A stretch of 64,000 nt of DNA from Actinomycetes bacterium (GCA_023417775.1 JAEZEJ010000031.1:23422-87421), one strand, 5' to 3'. Shown: positions 1-8,827, numbered from the stretch's first letter. A program made the numbers and translations. The notes: generated by a model from the sequence alone, not told the origin.

Positions 1-1
1 C

Positions 2-1117
2 GTCCCCGAGGGCGAGGACGCCCTCAGCGTGCTCGGCACAGCCGTCGACCATGCCAACGACCGGCTGGGTCAGCTCATCACCGAGGATCCCGCGGTCGAG
101 GGCATGGGCACGACCCTCGAGGCCCTCCTCTGGGACGGTGAGAAGCTCGCGTGGGCCCACATCGGCGACTCGCGCGTCTACCGGCTCCGAGAGGGGCGCC
201 TCGCGCAGATCAGCACCGACCACACCTTCGTCCAGAGCCTCGTGGACGAGGGCCGCATCACGCGCGAGGAAGCCCGCGTCCACCCCCATCGCTCGCTCCT
301 GCTGCGTGCCATGCTCGGCCGCGACGACAACGATCCCGATCTCTCCTGGCTGCAGCCCGCCGCGGGGGATCGTTACCTGCTGTGCAGCGACGGCCTCTCC
401 GACATGGTCGACGACGAGGCGATCGAGCAGGCCATGCGATCGGAGTCGATCGACACCGCCGCCACCGAGCTCGTCCGGCTGGCCCTCGAGGGCGGCGGGG
501 TCGACAACGTCACCGTCGTGATCGGCGAATTCGTCGAGGCGACCGAGGAGGACGACTCCGATACCGAGCTGGCCTGCGCCGACGGCCGTCCGCAGATCGT
601 CGGCGCCGCAGCCGACGCGCCGCGGCCCCGGCCCGCCGGGGAGACCGGCCCGGCCTCGGTCACCCACACCCCGACCGAGCACGACGACACCGAGGCGCGC
701 GGCCGTCAGCAGGATCCCGAGGAGCTGCGCTACGCCCCAAGGCCGCCGAGCCGCTGGCGCTGGGTGCGGTGGACGATCGGCGTGATCGTCCTGCTCGGTC
801 TCGCCGGGGGCATCGCCTACTGGGCCTACGAGTGGAGCCAGCAGCAGTACTACGTCGCCGAGGACGACGGCCGCGTCGCCATCTACCGCGGGGTCGACGC
901 GTCCCTGCCGGGCATCACGTTGCAGCAGGTCGACGAGCGCACCGATATCGAGATCGCCGAGCTCCCCGACTATCAGCAGGGCCGGGTCGAGGACGGCATC
1001 AGCGCCGCCAGCCGTGCCGATGCCGACCAGATCGTCGAGAACCTGCAGTCCTCGCTCCCCGAGCCCTCCCCCACACCCACCGCGGCGGAGCCGTCGCCCG
1101 CGGAGGCGACCCCATGA
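2..1117 (+). CDS. pstP: PP2C-family Ser/Thr protein phosphatase PstP (5' end cut by window)
   Basis: This enzyme removes phosphates from proteins modified by the Ser/Thr kinases encoded in the same operon. The frame is open from the first bases of the window, so the N-terminus is missing. Visible PP2C motifs in order are MGTT, HIGDSR, STDHT, CSDGLSD and GGVDNVTV, which carry metal-binding aspartates. A basic, Pro-rich linker follows, then one membrane segment near 770-840 bp and an extracellular tail ending in a Pro/Thr/Ser-rich stretch. This is the usual layout of actinobacterial PstP. The stop overlaps a small ORF (ATGA). The order pstP-rodA-pbpA-pknB supports the assignment. Confidence 0.95.
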   Translation, partial: VPEGEDALSVLGTAVDHANDRLGQLITEDPAVEGMGTTLEALLWDGEKLAWAHIGDSRVYRLREGRLAQISTDHTFVQSLVDEGRITREEARVHPHRSLLLRAMLGRDDNDPDLSWLQPAAGDRYLLCSDGLSDMVDDEAIEQAMRSESIDTAATELVRLALEGGGVDNVTVVIGEFVEATEEDDSDTELACADGRPQIVGAAADAPRPRPAGETGPASVTHTPTEHDDTEARGRQQDPEELRYAPRPPSRWRWVRWTIGVIVLLGLAGGIAYWAYEWSQQQYYVAEDDGRVAIYRGVDASLPGITLQQVDERTDIEIAELPDYQQGRVEDGISAASRADADQIVENLQSSLPEPSPTPTAAEPSPAEATP

Positions 1118-1224
1118 GCCAGTCGAGCCCCAGCAATACCGAGATGTGCTCCCAATTCGTCAACGATGGGCCGGTCCAGTTGACGAATAGCCAGCGAATC
1201 TCGGTACAGGCGGTGGCGGCATGA
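1114..1224 (+). CDS. Possible 36-residue coupled ORF inside a palindromic insert
   Basis: A 36-codon ORF begins at an ATGA overlapping the pstP stop and ends at a TGA overlapping the ATG of rodA, so it bridges two genes that are normally directly adjacent. It has no recognisable domain. Most of its length (1137-1206) is an imperfect palindrome that recurs at 60018-60088. It may be a real coupled peptide, or only the frame that keeps ribosomes moving through an inserted repeat. I favour the second reading. Confidence 0.35.
   Translation: MSQSSPSNTEMCSQFVNDGPVQLTNSQRISVQAVAA
1137..1206. repeat. Dispersed palindromic element, copy 1
   Basis: The two ends form an imperfect inverted repeat of about 28 bp per arm: TACCGAGAT and ATTCGTCAAC are exactly repeated in inverse orientation, with a few mismatches between them. 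The left arm holds GATGTGCTCCC, which also occurs in the element at 60018-60088. The total length (70 bp against 71 bp) and the internal GTTGACGAA block match as well. It lies between pstP and rodA, inside the operon. Confidence 0.75.
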
Positions 1225-2597
1225 GCGATACCTCCACCGCCCTCGCACCGCGCAAGCGTCGCGGCGCCGAACTCGTCCTGACCCTGATGGCCGTGGTCAT
1301 CGGCGTCTTCGGCTATGTCGCCGTCGGCCTCGGGATCACCGGCAGCATCCCCACGGACACCTACCGGCTGATCGGCGGACTGATCCTCGCCGCGGTGGGC
1401 GCCCATCTGGCCGTCCGCCGGTTCGCCCCCTATGCCGACCCCGTGCTGCTGCCGCTCGTGCTGTGCCTCAACGGCCTCGGTCTGGTGATGATCCATCGAC
1501 TCGACCTCGGGCGGCAGGCGCTCGACCCCGATCGCGCCGCCTTCGCGAGCGGCCAGGTCATCTGGACCTTCGTCGGCATCGTCGCCTTCACCGCCGTGCT
1601 CGTGCTGGTCCGCGACCATCGTCGCCTCCAGGGCTTCACCTACACCTTCGGTCTCGTGGCGATCGGCCTCTTGCTGCTGCCGTTGATCCCCGGCATCGGT
1701 CAGGAGATCAACGGTGCCCGCATCTGGATCCACCTCGGCCCGTTCAGCTTCCAGCCCGGCGAGGCCGCCAAGGTGTGCCTGGCGATCTTCTTCGCCGGCT
1801 ATCTCGTCGTGAAGCGCGATGTCCTCGCGCTGGCCGGCAAGCGTCTGCTCGGCATCGACCTACCGCGCGGCCGCGATCTCGGACCGATCCTGCTCGGCTG
1901 GCTGATCAGCGTCGGCATCCTGGTATTCCAGCGCGATCTGGGTTCCTCGCTGCTGTTCTTCGGGCTCTTCGTGGTGGTGCTGTACGTCGCCACCGAACGT
2001 CCCGGCTGGCTGGTCGTCGGCGCTCTGCTCTTCGTCGTCGGAGCCTGGTTCGGCTACACCGCGTTCGGCCACGTCCGCGTGCGTTTCGAGGCGTGGCTCG
2101 ACCCGTTCAGCAATCCCGACCAGAACGGGCAGATCATCAGCGCCCTCTTCGGACTCGCCCATGGCGGCGTCCTCGGACGCGGCTGGGGTCTGGGCAGTCC
2201 GGAGATCACCCCGTTCTCGTTCTCGGACTTCATCCTCGCCTCGCTCGGCGAGGAGCTCGGCCTCACCGGCCTCATGGCCGTCCTGTTGATCTACGGACTG
2301 ATCGTCGAACGCGGCCTGCGGATCGCGCTGACCTGCCGGGACGGCTTCGGCAAGCTGCTCGGCATCGGCCTGACGATGTCCTTCGCGATCCAGGTGTTCA
2401 TCGTGGCCGGCGGCGTCACGCGGCTCATCCCGCTCACCGGCCTCACGGCGCCCTTCCTCGCCCAGGGCGGCTCCTCGATCGTCATGAACTGGGCGATCAT
2501 CGCGCTGCTGCTGCGGATCAGCGATCAGACCCGCCGCCCCGCCCCGAAGACCTCCCGCGTCGACGCGGATGACCAGACCCAGGTGGTGAAGCTGTGA
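1221..2597 (+). CDS. rodA: SEDS-family peptidoglycan glycosyltransferase (RodA/FtsW)
   Basis: This is a polytopic membrane protein of 458 residues that polymerises lipid II into glycan strands, working with a class B penicillin-binding protein. It shows about ten to twelve hydrophobic segments and a C-terminal GGSSIVMNWAIIALLLRISD region typical of SEDS proteins. The start is an ATG overlapping the stop of the upstream small ORF. The end overlaps the GTG of pbpA (GTGA), so the two are translationally coupled. RodA is preferred over FtsW because of the pstP/pbpA/pknB neighbourhood rather than a division cluster. Confidence 0.93.
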   Translation: MSDTSTALAPRKRRGAELVLTLMAVVIGVFGYVAVGLGITGSIPTDTYRLIGGLILAAVGAHLAVRRFAPYADPVLLPLVLCLNGLGLVMIHRLDLGRQALDPDRAAFASGQVIWTFVGIVAFTAVLVLVRDHRRLQGFTYTFGLVAIGLLLLPLIPGIGQEINGARIWIHLGPFSFQPGEAAKVCLAIFFAGYLVVKRDVLALAGKRLLGIDLPRGRDLGPILLGWLISVGILVFQRDLGSSLLFFGLFVVVLYVATERPGWLVVGALLFVVGAWFGYTAFGHVRVRFEAWLDPFSNPDQNGQIISALFGLAHGGVLGRGWGLGSPEITPFSFSDFILASLGEELGLTGLMAVLLIYGLIVERGLRIALTCRDGFGKLLGIGLTMSFAIQVFIVAGGVTRLIPLTGLTAPFLAQGGSSIVMNWAIIALLLRISDQTRRPAPKTSRVDADDQTQVVKL

Positions 2598-4060
2598 ACA
2601 AGCCGATCCGCATCCTCGCCGTGGCCTGCCTCGTGATGTTCGTCGGGCTGCTGTTCAACGTCAACTACATCCAGGCGCTGGATGCCGACAACCTCAACGG
2701 CCGCGAGGGCAACCGCCGCGTGATGGACGAGCAGTTCAGCCGCGAGCGGGGGGCGATCCTGGTCGACGGGACCGCGATCGCCGAGAGCGTGCCCTCCAAT
2801 GACCGCTGGCGCTTCCAGCGGCAGTACCCCGAGGGCGCGCTGTACGCCCCGTTGACCGGCTACTTCTCCTATATCTACGGTCAGAGCGCCATCGAGCGCA
2901 GTCAGAACAGCATCCTGTCCGGTGACGACAACCGGCTCTTCGTCAACCGCGTCGTCGATCTGCTCGGCAACCAGGAGCCCCAGGGCGGCAGCGTGGAGCT
3001 GACCATCGACCCGGTGGCCCAGCGCGCCGCCGCCGAAGGTCTCCGGGACCTGGGCGAGGGGACCCGCGGCGCGGTCGCCGCCATCGATCCGCAGACCGGC
3101 GCGGTCCTGGCCCTCGCGACGCAGCCGAGCTACGATCCGAACGCCCTCGCGAGCCACGACCTGCAGGCCACCAATGACGCCTGGCAGCAGCTCACCAATG
3201 ACGAGAACCAGCCGATGTACAACCGCGCGACGCAGGCGACGCTGCCCCCCGGGTCGACCTTCAAGCTCGTCACGGCAGCCGCCGCGATGGAGAACCTCGA
3301 CCTGAACCCCGACTCGCAGGTCAAGGGCGGGGCCGCGCTCACCTTCCCCGGCAAGACCTACACCCTGCCCAATCAGGGCGGCAGCAACTGCGGCGGCGAC
3401 CCCATCACGTTGCGGCAGGCCCTCGAGGTGTCTTGCAATGTCAGCTTCGGCGACCTCGCCAATCAGGTCGGCGAGGACCAGCTGATCGAACAGGCCGAGA
3501 AGTTCGGCTTCGGCACCGATCCCATCCAGGGACTGGCCTCCAATGAGAGCCTGGTGACCGGCCAGAGCGAGAACCTGGAGGACACCCAGCTCGCCCAGAC
3601 CGGCATCGGCCAGTTCGAGGTCGCGGCCACGCCACTGCAGATGGCCATGGTCGCCGCCGGCATCGCCAATGACGGCGACGTGATGAAGCCCTATCTGGTC
3701 GACACGGTCCGCGCGCCCAATCTGGAAGTCCTGGACACCACCGATCCTGAGCGTCTCAGCCAGGCGATGAGTGCCGGCAAGGCCGGCCAGCTCAAGGACA
3801 TGATGGTCTCGGTCGTCGACTCCGGAACGGGCCGGCCCGCCGCCATCCCCGGCGTCCAGGTCGGCGGCAAGACCGGCACGGCCGAATCGGACGCGAATCG
3901 CCCGCCCTATGCCTGGTTCGTCGGCTTCGCGCCCGCGGACGATCCACAGGTCGCCGTGGCCGTCATGGTCGAGTCCCTGGAGGGCAATACCTCCGATATC
4001 GGCGGCGGTCGCCTCGGCGGACCGATCGCCCGCGCCGTCATGGAAGCGATCCTGCGATGA
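2594..4060 (+). CDS. pbpA: Class B penicillin-binding protein (transpeptidase) PbpA
   Basis: This protein crosslinks peptidoglycan as the partner of the upstream RodA. It is 488 residues, with an N-terminal membrane anchor (about residues 7-28), a dimerisation region and a transpeptidase domain. The active-site SxxK is STFK (Ser221), the second motif is SCN, and the third is KTG (Lys426) in GGKTGTAE. The GTG start overlaps the rodA stop. The size and the short N-terminal region match actinobacterial PbpA rather than FtsI. Confidence 0.95.
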   Translation: MNKPIRILAVACLVMFVGLLFNVNYIQALDADNLNGREGNRRVMDEQFSRERGAILVDGTAIAESVPSNDRWRFQRQYPEGALYAPLTGYFSYIYGQSAIERSQNSILSGDDNRLFVNRVVDLLGNQEPQGGSVELTIDPVAQRAAAEGLRDLGEGTRGAVAAIDPQTGAVLALATQPSYDPNALASHDLQATNDAWQQLTNDENQPMYNRATQATLPPGSTFKLVTAAAAMENLDLNPDSQVKGGAALTFPGKTYTLPNQGGSNCGGDPITLRQALEVSCNVSFGDLANQVGEDQLIEQAEKFGFGTDPIQGLASNESLVTGQSENLEDTQLAQTGIGQFEVAATPLQMAMVAAGIANDGDVMKPYLVDTVRAPNLEVLDTTDPERLSQAMSAGKAGQLKDMMVSVVDSGTGRPAAIPGVQVGGKTGTAESDANRPPYAWFVGFAPADDPQVAVAVMVESLEGNTSDIGGGRLGGPIARAVMEAILR

Positions 4061-4106
4061 CCATGGCCCCCTTCACCGCCCAATACCGTCTGGGAGACTG
4101 AACAGC

Positions 4107-5834
4107 ATGACCGAATCGGACGAGACCCCCGTTCCGCTGGGAGACCGCTACGAAGTAGCCGGCCTCCTGGGCCGCGGCGGCATGGCCGACGTACGCGTCG
4201 GCCGTGACCTGCGGCTGGGACGCCCCGTCGCGATCAAGCAACTGCGCGCCGATCTCGCGGCCGACCCCACGTTCCAGGAGCGGTTCCGTCGTGAGGCCCA
4301 GTCCGCGGCCTCACTGAACCACCCCTCGATCGTCGCGGTCTACGACACCGGCGAGGCCCCGGACATCCACGGCAACGACATCCCGTACATCGTCATGGAG
4401 CTCGTCGAGGGCCGGACGCTGCGCGATGTGCTGCGCGACGGACGCAAGATCATGCCCGAACGCGCCCTGTCCATCACGGCCGACATCCTCAGCGCCCTGG
4501 ACTACAGCCATCGCGCGGGCATCATCCACCGCGACATCAAGCCGGCCAACATCATGCTGACGCCTGCCGGTCAGGTGAAGGTCATGGACTTCGGCATCGC
4601 CCGCGCGATCGCCGACTCCTCCTCGGCGATGACGCAGACGGCCGCGGTCATCGGCACCGCCCAGTACCTCTCACCCGAGCAGGCCCGCGGTGAGACCGTC
4701 GACGCCCGCAGCGACATCTACTCCACCGGCTGCGTGCTCTACGAGCTGCTGACCGGCCGGCCGCCCTTCGTCGGCGACAGCCCGGTCTCCGTCGCCTACC
4801 AGCATGTGCGCGAGGAGGCGACCCCTCCCTCGCAGCTCAATCCCGAGGTCAGCCTCGAGATCGACCACATCGTCGCCAAGGCCCTCGCCAAGCGCGTCGA
4901 CGACCGCTACTCCAGCGCCGCCGACATGCGCAAAGACATCGAGCGGGTCCTCGCCGGCGGCCACGTCGACGCGCCGACCCAGGCCACGCAGGCGATCGGT
5001 GCCACAGCGGTCGCTCCGGCGGCTGCTGCCGCCGCTGCTCCCGTCGCGGCCGATGCCGAGGAGGACGAGTCCTCCTCCAAGAAGAAGTGGTGGATCGCCT
5101 TCGCGGTGCTGCTCATCGCCCTGATCGCGGCCCTCGGCTTCGGGTATCTGTCCGGGTGGTTCGACGGCGGCGGGGACGACGAGGTCGCCCAGACCACGGT
5201 GCCGGCGGTGGCCGGCATGGACGAACAGACCGCGACCCGAGCGCTCGACAACGAACAGCTGCAGGTCGGCGACGTGGTCGAGGAGGCCAATGCCGATGTC
5301 GAGGCCGGACAGGTGATCCGCAGCGAGCCCGGCGAGGGCGAGACGGTCGACGAAGGCTCGGCCGTCGATCTGGTCATCAGCACCGGACCCGAACAGGTCG
5401 AGGTGCCCAATCTGCGCGACTACGATGCCGACTCGGCCGAGAAGCTCCTCACCGATGCCGGATTCCAGGTCCAACGCCAGGAGAACGACAACGAGGCCGC
5501 CGCGGGCACCGTCCTGAACACCAATCCGCCGGCCGGCACCTCGCTGCCCAAGGGCAGCACGGTGACGCTGATCATCTCGCGCGGTCAGGTCTCGGTGCCG
5601 AATGTCGTCGGTCAGGATCGCGACGAGGCCCAGAAGACCCTGGAGGACGCCGGCTTCGAGGTCAGCGTCACCGAGGACGCCAATGCCGACGAGCCCAATG
5701 GGCAGGTCATCTCGCAGAACCCCGGCACGGGCACCCAGGTCACCCCGGGTACCACCATCACCATCACCGTCTCGACCAATGACGACGACGAGTCACCCTC
5801 GCCCTCGCCATCGGGCAGCGCTTCGCCACGCTGA
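4107..5834 (+). CDS. pknB: PASTA-domain Ser/Thr protein kinase PknB
   Basis: This membrane kinase controls growth and wall synthesis. It has 575 residues from the ATG at 4107, which follows a GGGAG ribosome-binding site. The cytoplasmic kinase domain has the glycine loop GRGGMADV, Lys44, catalytic HRDIKPAN (Asp143) and DFG (Asp161). An Ala-rich juxtamembrane linker, one membrane segment (about 328-350) and three extracellular PASTA repeats follow. A Ser/Pro tail ends the protein. Mycobacterial operons have both PknA and PknB; only this kinase is seen here. The open frame continues upstream into pbpA, but that extension is not credible. Confidence 0.95.
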   Translation: MTESDETPVPLGDRYEVAGLLGRGGMADVRVGRDLRLGRPVAIKQLRADLAADPTFQERFRREAQSAASLNHPSIVAVYDTGEAPDIHGNDIPYIVMELVEGRTLRDVLRDGRKIMPERALSITADILSALDYSHRAGIIHRDIKPANIMLTPAGQVKVMDFGIARAIADSSSAMTQTAAVIGTAQYLSPEQARGETVDARSDIYSTGCVLYELLTGRPPFVGDSPVSVAYQHVREEATPPSQLNPEVSLEIDHIVAKALAKRVDDRYSSAADMRKDIERVLAGGHVDAPTQATQAIGATAVAPAAAAAAAPVAADAEEDESSSKKKWWIAFAVLLIALIAALGFGYLSGWFDGGGDDEVAQTTVPAVAGMDEQTATRALDNEQLQVGDVVEEANADVEAGQVIRSEPGEGETVDEGSAVDLVISTGPEQVEVPNLRDYDADSAEKLLTDAGFQVQRQENDNEAAAGTVLNTNPPAGTSLPKGSTVTLIISRGQVSVPNVVGQDRDEAQKTLEDAGFEVSVTEDANADEPNGQVISQNPGTGTQVTPGTTITITVSTNDDDESPSPSPSGSASPR

Positions 5835-5842
5835 GGATGGAC

Positions 5843-6595
5843 TCACTCGGCCTCGACGACCTGGGCGTGGTCGAGGCTGAGTGAGCCCTCATAGGCGGGG
5901 GCGAGCAGTGACTCGACCGTGCTGCGGTCGTAGCCGAGCTGGTAGCGCGCGGCCCAGTCACGATAGGTCGTGACCTCCGGCGACTCGGAGAGGGCGACGG
6001 ACATCTCGCCGGCATCGCCGATCGCCTCGATCACATAGGGCGGCGAGTAGGGCACACCGTCGAGCACCACGGTATTGCCGACGCATTTGATGCCCGTGGT
6101 CGAGATGAGTCGCTGCCCCTGCAGGGTGATCGCCTCGGCGCCCCCGGCCCAGAGGGCATTGACGAAGGCCTGGATGTCCTGCTGGTGGACCACCAGGAAA
6201 TTCGGGTCCACCCCTTCAGGGGCGATCTCACGCGGCGCATCGGTCAGGGTGATCCGCACCCCCGCTCCGGAACGCTCGGAGAATCCGCTGACGGGCTCCA
6301 GCTCGCGGACCCGCTCACGGGCCTCGTCCAGTCCCGAGGAACTGGCGGCCTGCTCAGTGAAATGGTCGATCTCGCGCTGCAGCGCGGCGGCATCGGACTG
6401 CCGCTTCTCGACGGCCCGCGTGCGATCGGACAGCAGGGTGGAGATGTCGCCGCCGGCCGGGCGCAGGTCCAGTCCGTCGGAGGTGACATTGGCCGCGACG
6501 AAGGCGTAGCCGCACACCACGCTCACCCCGAGCACCGCGAGATGCCAGCCGCGCCGGACGCGCCGATCGCGCCCGGACTCCTCATGCCTCGCCAC
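5843..6595 (-). CDS. DUF881 family protein
   Basis: About 250 residues from a GTG at 6595; a second GTG at 6601 is possible. There is one N-terminal membrane segment after a basic RRVRRGW stretch, then a coiled-coil region rich in Glu, Arg and Gln, then a globular domain with ITLTDAP and EAITLQGQRLISTTGIKCVGNTV-like blocks of the DUF881 family. Such proteins sit near the crgA/pknB region in actinobacteria and are thought to be envelope or division related. The biochemical role is not known. It is divergent from crgA and its 3' end lies 8 bp from the pknB stop. Confidence 0.85.
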   Translation of the reverse strand: MARHEESGRDRRVRRGWHLAVLGVSVVCGYAFVAANVTSDGLDLRPAGGDISTLLSDRTRAVEKRQSDAAALQREIDHFTEQAASSSGLDEARERVRELEPVSGFSERSGAGVRITLTDAPREIAPEGVDPNFLVVHQQDIQAFVNALWAGGAEAITLQGQRLISTTGIKCVGNTVVLDGVPYSPPYVIEAIGDAGEMSVALSESPEVTTYRDWAARYQLGYDRSTVESLLAPAYEGSLSLDHAQVVEAE

Positions 6596-6660
6596 GCGCA
6601 CTAGGCTAGTGCAGAACGCCGAACCGGCCGCCTGGCCGCCGAACCCATCGGAGTACGATC

Positions 6661-6900
6661 GTGCCCCTTCGCAAGAAGAACGAGTCCACCGGACCGAAGC
6701 CGCAGAAGATCGGCAATCGCTGGGCCGCACCCGCGATGGTCGTCTGCGCCGTCATCGGCCTGCTGTGGATCGTCGTGTTCTACACGATCAGCTCGACCGA
6801 CATCACGATCCCCTGGTACTCCGATCTGGGCCAGTGGAACCTGGCGATCGGCATGGGCTTCATCGTCGCGGCCTTCGGGTTCGCGATGAAGTGGGAGTAG
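6661..6900 (+). CDS. crgA: Cell division protein CrgA
   Basis: This 79-residue membrane protein belongs to the actinobacterial divisome, where CrgA helps recruit or stabilise FtsI/FtsQ-type partners. It has a basic N-terminus (PLRKKNES) and two membrane segments separated by the short loop IPWYSDLGQWN. It ends in AMKWE, which is typical of CrgA. The GTG start has GGAG eight bases upstream. Its position beside the pknB operon is the usual one. Confidence 0.95.
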   Translation: MPLRKKNESTGPKPQKIGNRWAAPAMVVCAVIGLLWIVVFYTISSTDITIPWYSDLGQWNLAIGMGFIVAAFGFAMKWE

Positions 6901-7141
6901 TCCCGCCCCGCCTACTCGACCGACGCGCCGAGCGTCGGGCCGGTGGAGAGATCCATCGTGGCCCGATGCCCGGCGCGTTCGTCATTCCCGTGGATCACGT
7001 TGTCCACGGCTGGGGGTAACCGTGTGAATAACACCCGTGTAACTCTCCACATGTGTGCACACACCTGTGGATAACTACACCGATGTCATTCCGGGGACGA
7101 GAGGGGAGCGCACGTCCCGCCGCGTGGCGGTCGACCGAGGG
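6901..7141. other. Convergent intergenic region with three DnaA-box-like sequences
   Basis: No gene is seen between the ends of crgA (+) and the rhomboid gene (-). Within 75 bp there are TTGTCCACG (7000-7008), TGTGAATAA (7023-7031, one mismatch from a box) and TGTGGATAA (7066-7074, the exact complement of TTATCCACA). A GTGTGCACAC palindrome lies at 7053-7062. Because both flanking genes end here, the boxes are unlikely to be promoter elements. Confidence 0.6.
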
Positions 7142-7990
7142 TCAGAGACCGAGGAAGGCGCTGGTGAGCTCGAGGGAGCGCAGGGTCGTGGCGCCGACGA
7201 TGAGAATCCACAGGGCCGCGAAGATCAGGGTCTGCCAGAGCCTGCGATTCTCCCGCGGGGCGTAGGCGAAGACCAGTCCCAGCAGCACGCCGGTCACGAA
7301 ACCGCCCAGATGCCCCTGCCAGCTGATCCCCGGCTGCAGGCTGATGACCGCGTTGATGCCGAGCAGCACCAGCATCCCGGTGACGTTCTGCCGCTGTCGG
7401 ATGAGGAAGACCAGGGCGAGCCCGAACATCCCGAACACCGCACCCGAGGCGCCGACGGTCGCTCCGGCGGGCGCCGACAGCCAGTAGACGAAGACCGAGG
7501 AGGCGACCGCGAGGGTCAGATAGGTGAGGACGAAGCGCACCCGACCGAGGATCTGCTCGATGAACGGCCCGAAGAGGTACAGGGCGAACATGTTGAAGCC
7601 CAGATGCAGCCAGGACGAGTGCAGGAAGGCCGCGGTCAGCAGCCGCCAGTACTCGTCGAAGAAGGCGACCCGCACTCCGGACATCGCCCCCTCCTGGCTC
7701 AGCTGGCTCGACCAGCCGCCGGTCAGGAAGACGATGAGATGGATCGCGACGTTGATGCCGATGATGGTCAGCGTCACCGCGCTGGTGTTCAGCGAGATGG
7801 CCCCGCCGGCCGCCGTGCGCGGCTGCCGGACGGACGCGCGGCCCTCAGCGACGCACTCCGGACACTGGAATCCGACGGAGGCCTCGCGCATGTCCTCCGG
7901 GCAGATGTGCCGGTCGCACCGCTGGCAGCGGATATACGCCTCACGGTCCGGGTGCCGATAGCAGCGGGGCGCGCCGCCGGGCTCTGTCAC
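7142..7990 (-). CDS. Rhomboid family intramembrane serine protease with N-terminal zinc-ribbon
   Basis: This membrane protease of 282 residues cleaves substrates within the lipid bilayer. The first 50 residues carry a Cys/His-rich domain (Cys10, His13, Cys22, Cys25, Cys30, Cys43, Cys46) that should bind zinc. Six or seven membrane segments follow. The catalytic pair is Ser182 in GASG and His226 in GHLGG, with the supporting HLGFN (Asn133). The start is GTG at 7990. The substrate is unknown. It is preceded by the terminator of the cyclophilin gene, so it has its own promoter. Confidence 0.93.
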   Translation of the reverse strand: MTEPGGAPRCYRHPDREAYIRCQRCDRHICPEDMREASVGFQCPECVAEGRASVRQPRTAAGGAISLNTSAVTLTIIGINVAIHLIVFLTGGWSSQLSQEGAMSGVRVAFFDEYWRLLTAAFLHSSWLHLGFNMFALYLFGPFIEQILGRVRFVLTYLTLAVASSVFVYWLSAPAGATVGASGAVFGMFGLALVFLIRQRQNVTGMLVLLGINAVISLQPGISWQGHLGGFVTGVLLGLVFAYAPRENRRLWQTLIFAALWILIVGATTLRSLELTSAFLGL

Positions 7991-8059
7991 GCCGCCGCCC
8001 GGTGGCGGGCTCGCCGCACGCCCACGAGGGGAGCCGAGCCCTGGCCCCGGGAGCGAGAA

Positions 8060-8091
8060 GGAGCGGGCGACATCACGATGCCGCCCGCTCC
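8060..8091 (-). terminator. Rho-independent-like hairpin after the cyclophilin gene
   Basis: GGAGCGGGCG (8060-8069) and CGCCCGCTCC (8082-8091) form a perfect 10-bp stem with a 12-base loop. It lies 17 bp beyond the cyclophilin stop and upstream of the rhomboid gene. There is no clear U-tract, as is common in GC-rich actinobacteria. Confidence 0.6.
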
Positions 8092-8108
8092 ACTCTCGCT
8101 TCGCCCGG

Positions 8109-8627
8109 TCACGACCGGTTGATGCTCACCGATTCGATGACGACCGGCTCGGCCGGTCGATCGAAACGATCGGTCGGGGTGGTGGCGATCGCGTCCACGA
8201 CGGCGCGGCTGTCATCCCCCGAGACCTCGCCGAAGATCGTGTGACGACGGTTCAGGTGCGGCTGAGCGCCGACAGTGATGAAGAACTGCGAGCCGTTAGT
8301 GCCCGGCCCGGCATTGGCCATCGCGAGCAGGTACGGACGGTCGAACTGGAGATCCGGGTGGAACTCGTCGGCGAACTCGTAGCCGGGGCCGCCGGTGCCA
8401 TTGCCCAGCGGGTCGCCGCCCTGGATCATGAAACCGTCGATGACCCGGTGGAAGACGACATCGGCGTACAGGGGCTTGGTGGTGACCTGCTGCGTCTCGG
8501 GGTCCAGCCATTCCTTGCCGCCCTCGGCGAGGCCGACGAAGTTCTGTACCGTGACCGGTGCCTGGTGCTCGAAGAGATCGACGACGATATCGCCACGGTT
8601 GGTGTGCAGGGTCGCGCTGAGGGGCAC
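8109..8627 (-). CDS. Peptidyl-prolyl cis-trans isomerase, cyclophilin type
   Basis: This is a cytoplasmic protein-folding catalyst of 172 residues. Cyclophilin core motifs are present: VVFHRVIDGFMIQGGDP, GPGYEFADEF, LAMANAGPGTNGSQFFIT and HTIFGEV. No signal peptide is seen. The start is placed at the GTG at 8627, which has AAGGA six bases upstream; a longer open frame to 8678 has no such support. The gene is close to the PpiA found near the origin in other actinobacteria. Confidence 0.95.
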   Translation of the reverse strand: MPLSATLHTNRGDIVVDLFEHQAPVTVQNFVGLAEGGKEWLDPETQQVTTKPLYADVVFHRVIDGFMIQGGDPLGNGTGGPGYEFADEFHPDLQFDRPYLLAMANAGPGTNGSQFFITVGAQPHLNRRHTIFGEVSGDDSRAVVDAIATTPTDRFDRPAEPVVIESVSINRS

Positions 8628-8701
8628 TGCTGGTCCTTCTTTCGGGGGGCTTTCTCCTATCTTCCCACGAGCCGACAAGGATGGCGGCTACGGTGGTGGG
8701 C

Positions 8702-8827
8702 ATGTCTGCACGTCGTCTCCTCGTCATCGGGGCACTGGCCGCCGCCGCCGTGGTCGTCTACCGCAAGGTCACCGCCGACAAGGGCGGTTCCCTCGACCCC
8801 TCGTCCGCCGCGGCCGGCCTGCGGTGA
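8702..8827 (+). CDS. Small single-pass membrane protein (41 residues)
   Basis: The ORF encodes MSARRLLVIG followed by an Ala/Val-rich membrane segment and a short polar tail rich in Asp, Ser and Ala. Its stop overlaps the GTG of the enoyl-CoA hydratase gene (GTGA), which suggests coupled translation. The arrangement resembles other tiny one-pass actinobacterial proteins, but I do not recognise a family. A weak purine-rich stretch (GGTGGTGGG) precedes the ATG. Confidence 0.5.
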   Translation: MSARRLLVIGALAAAAVVVYRKVTADKGGSLDPSSAAAGLR

